Shown: positions 30,009 to 34,153 of the stretch, piece by piece
Position numbering within the stretch: the first letter of the stretch is position 1
Layout of the letters: every line of letters starts with the position of its first letter
Source of the DNA: an uncultured Caryophanales bacterium
GTDB taxonomy: Bacteria > Bacillota_I > Bacilli_A > RF39 > UBA660
DNA length: 34,153 bases
Reading direction: 5' to 3'
Assembly: GCA_946412015.1 (NCBI GenBank)
Contig: CAMKGA010000019.1
Location: forward strand, 1 to 34,153
Notes under the pieces: generated by a model
Databases searched by the model: none
Told to the model about the DNA's origin: nothing
Seen by the model: the letters and a program-made list of their open reading frames with translations, nothing else
Made by a program: the position numbers and the translations under genes

Positions 30009-32307
30009 GGAAGCATTTGTAGTTCCAAAAGGAATACAAGATGTTATACCTGTCACAAGAATATGGCAAGATGGAATATTTCAAGTTGGTAAAAATAAAT
30101 ATTCTAAATGCTATCGTTTTACTGATATAAATTATGCAGTTGCAAGTAGAAGTGATAAAGAGGGGATGTTTTTAGAATATTCAGAACTTCTTAATTCATT
30201 TGATACAGGTGCAACTACTAAGATAACAATTCTTAATAGAAGATTAAATAAAGTGGATTTTGAAAAGAATATTTTACTACCATTAGCAAATGATGATTTA
30301 GACGAGTTTAGAAAAGAGTATAATAAAATGCTTTTAGATAAAGCAACAGGTGCTAATGGAATTACACAAGAAAAGTTTTTAACAGTATCTGTGAATAAAA
30401 AAAGTGTTGAAGAAGCAAGAAATTATTTTACAAGAATTAGTGCCGATTTAATAAATCATTTTTCGCAACTAGGCTCTAAATGTATTGAATTAGAAGCAGA
30501 AGATAGACTTCGTTTATGTCACGATTTTTACAGACAAGGAGAAGAAAATGCTTTTACTTTTGATATGATACAAAATATGAAGAAAGGACATAGTTTTAAA
30601 GATTTTATATGTCCTGATAGTTTTAAGTTTGAAAAAGATTATTTTAAAATGGGTAAGAAATATGGTAGGGTAATCTTCTTAAAAGAATATGCAAGTTATA
30701 TTAAAGATAATATGGTTGCAGAACTTACTGACTTAAACAGAAATATGATGATGAGTATTGATGTTATACCTGTTCCTATGGACGAAGCAGTAAGAGAAGT
30801 AGAAAATAGGCGATTAGGTGTTGAAACAAATATTACTAATTGGCAAAGAAGACAAAATTCTAATAACAATTTTAGTGCAGTTATTCCATACGATATGGAG
30901 CAACAAAGAATTGAATCAAAAGAGTTTTTAGATGACTTAACAACTCGTGACCAAAGAATGTTTATATGTGTTTTAACTATGGTGCATACAGCAGATAGTA
31001 AAGAACAATTAGACAACGATACCGAGAGTTTATTAACTACTGCCAGAAAACATCTTTGTCAGTTTTCAATATTAAAATATCAACAAATGGATGGACTTAA
31101 TACTGCAATGCCTTTTGGGGTTAGAAAGATAGATACTTTAAGAACTCTTACAACAGAAAGTTTAGCAGTATTTATGCCATTTAGAGTTCAAGAAATAAAT
31201 CACGAAAATGGTATTTATTATGGACAAAATGTAATAAGTAAAAATATGATTATTGCAGATAGACGACAATTATTAAATGGTAATTCATTTATACTTGGAG
31301 TTTCTGGTAGTGGTAAATCGTTTACAGGAAAAAATGAAATAGTTTCTGTAATACTTCGTGATCCAAATGCAGATGTAATTATAATTGACCCAGAAAGAGA
31401 ATATTCACAACTAATCAATGCACTTGGTGGCGAAGTAATCCATATATCAGCAACAAGCGAAAATCATATAAATGCAATGGACTTAAATAGCGAGTATGGA
31501 GATGGAGCAAACCCTGTAATATTAAAATCAGAGTTTATATTATCTTTATGTGAGCAACTAATTGGTGGAAGTAATTTAGGTCCAAAACAGAAGTCAATTA
31601 TAGATAGATGTACTGCTTCTGTTTATAGACATTTTCAACAAGGAAATTATCAAGGAACTCCACCAACATTACAAGATTTTAGAGAAGAACTATTAAAACA
31701 AAATGAGCCAGAGGCAAAAGAGATAGCACTTGCTATTGAATTGTTTACAGATGGAAGTTTAAATACTTTCGCAAAAAATACGAATGTTGATACTAATAAT
31801 AGATTATTATGTTATGACATTTTAGATTTAGGTAAACAATTACTCCCTATCGGTATGTTAGTAGTTCTTGATAGTATTTTAAATAGAATAACAATGAACA
31901 GAAGTAAAGGTAGAAATACCTTTATTTTTATTGATGAAATCTATTTATTATTCCAACACGAATATTCAGCAAACTTCCTATTTACTTTATGGAAGCGTGT
32001 CCGTAAATATGGTGCATATTGTACTGGTATAACACAAAATGTTGATGACTTATTACAAAGCCATACTGCAAGAACTATGTTAGCAAATTCAGAGTTTATT
32101 GTAATGTTAAATCAAGCAAGTACAGATAGATTAGAACTCGCAAAACTATTAAATATATCTGAATTACAAATGGGATATATCACTAATGTAGGTGCAGGAC
32201 GAGGACTATTAAAAGTAGGTAGTTCATTAGTGCCTTTTGTAAACAAGTTCCCTACAAACACTAAACTTTATAAATTGATGACTACAAAACCGGGCGAAGG
32301 TAATTAA
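29974..32307 (+). CDS. virB4: VirB4-type conjugation ATPase
   Basis: The main ATPase of the type IV secretion channel. A 777-residue protein with Walker A GVSGSGKS (about 442-449), IIIDPEREY, Walker B FIFIDEIYLLF (about 650-660) and a TQNVDDLL segment before the C-terminus, all typical of VirB4/TraE. The start is GTG 29974, after AAGGAGG in the prgI coding region. It is followed 19 bases later by the wall peptidase gene. Confidence 0.95.
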   Translation: MKTLRTLFKQDKEAFVVPKGIQDVIPVTRIWQDGIFQVGKNKYSKCYRFTDINYAVASRSDKEGMFLEYSELLNSFDTGATTKITILNRRLNKVDFEKNILLPLANDDLDEFRKEYNKMLLDKATGANGITQEKFLTVSVNKKSVEEARNYFTRISADLINHFSQLGSKCIELEAEDRLRLCHDFYRQGEENAFTFDMIQNMKKGHSFKDFICPDSFKFEKDYFKMGKKYGRVIFLKEYASYIKDNMVAELTDLNRNMMMSIDVIPVPMDEAVREVENRRLGVETNITNWQRRQNSNNNFSAVIPYDMEQQRIESKEFLDDLTTRDQRMFICVLTMVHTADSKEQLDNDTESLLTTARKHLCQFSILKYQQMDGLNTAMPFGVRKIDTLRTLTTESLAVFMPFRVQEINHENGIYYGQNVISKNMIIADRRQLLNGNSFILGVSGSGKSFTGKNEIVSVILRDPNADVIIIDPEREYSQLINALGGEVIHISATSENHINAMDLNSEYGDGANPVILKSEFILSLCEQLIGGSNLGPKQKSIIDRCTASVYRHFQQGNYQGTPPTLQDFREELLKQNEPEAKEIALAIELFTDGSLNTFAKNTNVDTNNRLLCYDILDLGKQLLPIGMLVVLDSILNRITMNRSKGRNTFIFIDEIYLLFQHEYSANFLFTLWKRVRKYGAYCTGITQNVDDLLQSHTARTMLANSEFIVMLNQASTDRLELAKLLNISELQMGYITNVGAGRGLLKVGSSLVPFVNKFPTNTKLYKLMTTKPGEGN

Positions 32308-32326
32308 CAATTAGGAGGTGGTTATC

Positions 32327-33961
32327 TTGGCAGATATAAAAGTCAGAGATGTAGCAAAGAAAGGCGTAAAAACCATTAACAAAGCAGTAGTGCAAACTGA
32401 AAGATTTAAAGATACCATAGTTAGAACAAAAGAAAAAGCAGAAGAAAGTGTTAGCAATGATATAAATGCTAATGAATATGCTAGTAATAAGATAAAGTTT
32501 GCAACTAATAGAGGAGTTGATGAGGGTATTCATCAATTCAATAAACAAGGACAAAAGTCTTTGATGAAAACGAAAGAAAATTATCAAAAATCAAAAGCAA
32601 AGATAAAAGCCTTTAAGAAAAAAATGCAAGGCAAGAGTAAAGCCAAATCAACAGTTAAGAATACTAAAACTGCAATTAAAACAAGTAAAGAAGTAGCAAA
32701 GAAAGCCGAAAAAACTGCAAAAGAAACAGTTAAGGCTAGTAAGAGAGCAGCACAAATAGCAAAGGAAACTGCAAAGAGAACTGCACAAGGGATTAAGTTA
32801 GCAGTAAAAGCAACAATATCTGCAATAAAAGCAATCATTGCCGGAACAAAAGCATTGATTGCTGCTATTGTTGCAGGAGGTTGGGTAGCAGTTATTGTAA
32901 TAGTAGTTATTTGTTTAGTAGGACTATTAGTTAGTTCTATATTTGGAATATTCTTTTCAAGTGAGAAAACAAGTGCAAATGCCGTCACAATGAATGAAGT
33001 AGTAGCAGAGTGTAATCAAGAGTTTGCAAATAAAATTCAATCCATCCAAGACTCAAATGCACACGATGAGTATGTTTTAGATGGTAGTATGGCTTCTTGG
33101 AAAGATATATTACTTGTTTATACTATAAAGCAATCAAATGGAAAAAATGAAACTGATGTCGTCACTATGGATGATAATAAAAAGAAAGTATTAAAAGAAA
33201 TATTCTGGGATATGAACAGTTTATCTTCGGAAGTTAAGGAGGAAACTGTTACAGAAAGAGGAGTTAATACAGATGAGGAACCGACAGAAGTTGAAAAGAA
33301 AGTGTTGCATATAAAAATAACTTCTAAATCAGTAGAAGATATGAAATCACAATATAATTTTAATACGGCACAAAATAATCAGTTAGCCGAATTATCAAGT
33401 GATAAATATTCTAGTCTATGGGGTGGAGTTATTTATGGTAGTAATGGATCTGGCGAATATGTTAATTGGAGGCAAGGCGACCCGAGTTGGTCTAATGTAA
33501 GAATAGGAAATACAAGTAGTACGGTAGGTAGAATTGGTTGTCTTGTGACATCTATTGCAATCTTAATTGAAAAGTCCGGAGTTAATACAACAATAAGTCC
33601 ATTTAATCCCGGAACTTTTGTAGAAGCACTTAATAAAAATAGTGGATTTGATGGAAGTGGAAATCTTCAATATGCTGCCGTTAGTAAAGCAGTACCGGGC
33701 TTTAAATATGTTGGTAATGTTAATTTAAGAGGAAAATCCAGAAGTGAAAAATTGGCAACTATATCACAATATTTTAGTCAAGGGTATTATCTTACAGCAG
33801 AAGTAAAAGGTGCAACACAAGGTAGCCAACATTGGGTTGCTATTACAAGAGTAGATTCAGTTAATGTTATGATGGTTGACCCTGCTTCAAGTCAAACAAT
33901 AATGTGGAATGCTTATGAGGTAGGTAAGACAACACAATTTAATTATTTTAAGGCAGAATAA
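32327..33961 (+). CDS. Membrane-anchored C39-like cysteine peptidase (cell-wall hydrolase candidate)
   Basis: A 544-residue protein with three parts: a Lys/Ala-rich helical cytosolic N-terminus (about 1-165, strongly basic), a transmembrane helix (about 185-212), and an extracellular region. The last 160 residues are a C39/papain-like fold with C405 (RIGCLVTS), H502 (SQHWVAITRV) and D518 (MVDPAS) as the likely triad. In related ICEs this slot holds a wall hydrolase (CHAP or NlpC/P60 with lysozyme) that opens peptidoglycan for the channel. No lysozyme domain is seen here. The start is TTG 32327, 8 bases after AGGAGG (32313-32318). Confidence 0.88.
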   Translation: MADIKVRDVAKKGVKTINKAVVQTERFKDTIVRTKEKAEESVSNDINANEYASNKIKFATNRGVDEGIHQFNKQGQKSLMKTKENYQKSKAKIKAFKKKMQGKSKAKSTVKNTKTAIKTSKEVAKKAEKTAKETVKASKRAAQIAKETAKRTAQGIKLAVKATISAIKAIIAGTKALIAAIVAGGWVAVIVIVVICLVGLLVSSIFGIFFSSEKTSANAVTMNEVVAECNQEFANKIQSIQDSNAHDEYVLDGSMASWKDILLVYTIKQSNGKNETDVVTMDDNKKKVLKEIFWDMNSLSSEVKEETVTERGVNTDEEPTEVEKKVLHIKITSKSVEDMKSQYNFNTAQNNQLAELSSDKYSSLWGGVIYGSNGSGEYVNWRQGDPSWSNVRIGNTSSTVGRIGCLVTSIAILIEKSGVNTTISPFNPGTFVEALNKNSGFDGSGNLQYAAVSKAVPGFKYVGNVNLRGKSRSEKLATISQYFSQGYYLTAEVKGATQGSQHWVAITRVDSVNVMMVDPASSQTIMWNAYEVGKTTQFNYFKAE

Positions 33962-33962
33962 A

Positions 33963-34049
33963 ATGATATTTTCTATAATAAAATTGTTCATAGCAATATT
34001 ACTACTGCTCATAAAAATAGATAAGGTTATTTCTAAAATTAAGAAATAA
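33963..34049 (+). CDS. Possible 28-residue hydrophobic peptide
   Basis: ATG 33963 lies one base after the preceding stop. The product is a single hydrophobic helix followed by a basic end (KIDKVISKIKK). There is no separate ribosome site; translation would need coupling. Its stop lies inside the terminator stem. Small membrane peptides are common at the ends of T4SS operons, but this could be a chance frame. Confidence 0.35.
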   Translation: MIFSIIKLFIAILLLLIKIDKVISKIKK

Positions 34050-34053
34050 CCTT
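34023..34053 (+). terminator. Terminator at the end of the transfer operon
   Basis: A 12-bp stem (34023-34034 with 34042-34053) with a 7-base loop. The following bases are T-rich but not a continuous run, so efficiency is uncertain. It separates the transfer genes from the promoter at 34082. Confidence 0.65.
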
Positions 34054-34081
34054 TATACATTTATAAATATTTTAAATATAC

Positions 34082-34110
34082 TTGTTAGAAAAAAGTGAAT
34101 ATGATATAAT
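34082..34110 (+). promoter_or_regulatory. Strong sigma-A-type promoter near the right edge
   Basis: TTGTTA (34082-34087) and TATAAT (34105-34110) are separated by exactly 17 bases. It should start a transcript running off the window. No coding start is visible before the edge. Confidence 0.75.
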
Positions 34111-34141
34111 CACACGAGAAAAATAAATAAATCGGAAAATA

Positions 34142-34151
34142 GTAATATTAC
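34142..34151. promoter_or_regulatory. Palindrome downstream of the right-edge promoter
   Basis: GTAATATTAC is a perfect 10-bp palindrome 31 bases after the -10 box. It could be an operator for the next gene. In AT-rich DNA it could also be chance. Confidence 0.3.
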
Positions 34152-34153
34152 GA

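Larger units (their letters stand above)
2617..34153 (+). mobile_element. Integrative and conjugative element, left end and most of body (right end outside the window)
   Basis: All genes from the integrase at 2861 to the edge are co-oriented. They form a conjugation set of the Tn1549-like type: ParA/ParB, sortase adhesin, methylase-helicase, DUF3848, Toprim primase, DUF3789, MobC, relaxase, PcfB, ArdC, VirD4, Maff2, VirB6-like, PrgI, VirB4, cysteine peptidase. The integrase faces inward from the secA side, so the left attachment junction lies between about 2577 and 2830. CATG and AGCT tetramers are common in secA and almost absent here, which independently places the boundary near 2577-2640. 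No second copy of the secA 3' end occurs in the window, so the right junction lies beyond it. Confidence 0.93.

Noticed and set aside
2649..34047. A 13-base identical stretch (AAAATTAAGAAAT) at 2649-2661 and 34035-34047 as attachment-site repeats
   Set aside because: The right copy is part of a hairpin loop and arm in AT-rich DNA, lies right after transfer genes and carries no other junction signs. Chance is likely.
1..34153. tRNA, rRNA, CRISPR array or transposase gene
   Set aside because: No cloverleaf at the integration boundary, no regularly spaced repeats and no DDE or serine transposase motifs were seen.
1..34153. Reassigned TGA codon as in mycoplasmas
   Set aside because: parA and other genes end at TGA and tryptophan is TGG throughout.

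Overview
The window is AT-rich DNA from a low-GC Gram-positive bacterium (Bacillota, probably a gut-type Bacilli or Clostridia lineage). The signs are AAA/GAA/TTA codon preference, strong AGGAGG ribosome sites, a SecA with a SEC-C zinc tail, a VanZ-like protein and a Tn1549-like conjugation gene set. TGA is used as a stop, so the code is standard. The exact taxon cannot be read from the sequence.

Layout. Positions 133-2616 are the chromosomal secA gene. From just after secA to the window edge, every gene points right and belongs to one integrative and conjugative element (ICE). It has a tyrosine integrase (2861) next to repeated TGTCCAC boxes; parA/parB (4442-6179); a surface module of an anchored linker protein, a thioester/Cna-B adhesin and a sortase (6339-10544); small unknown genes; and a 2391-residue ArdC/N6-methylase/helicase protein (11360). 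Then come DUF3848 and Toprim-primase genes, an XRE regulator, a structured GC-rich intergenic element, DUF3789 and mobC, a VanZ cassette, the relaxase, PcfB, an ArdC-like protein, the VirD4 coupling protein, a Maff2 pilin-like protein, a VirB6/TrbL-like protein, one unknown, PrgI (VirB3-like), VirB4 and a C39-like cysteine peptidase. The window ends in a terminator and a strong promoter for a gene beyond the edge. The right end of the ICE is not visible.

How the genes work together. Integrase and flanking sites mediate integration and excision. ParA/ParB may stabilise the excised circle. MobC and relaxase nick the element, PcfB and VirD4 bring DNA to the channel, and the Maff2, VirB6-like, PrgI and VirB4 proteins with the wall hydrolase form a Gram-positive type IV secretion system. 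The ArdC and methylase-helicase proteins probably protect incoming DNA.

Most notable: (1) a complete TnpV gene with a perfect ribosome site lies in another reading frame inside the giant helicase gene; (2) the ICE has almost no CATG and no AGCT that I could find, while secA has about seven of each in 2.6 kb; (3) intrinsic-terminator hairpins sit inside four transfer genes and directly before the ribosome sites of several others, which suggests processive antitermination; (4) parB contains a long GC-rich palindrome written in rare codons; (5) many ICE-encoded cytosolic proteins share a C-terminal lysine-rich tail ending in Glu-Arg. Counts were made by eye and should be recomputed.
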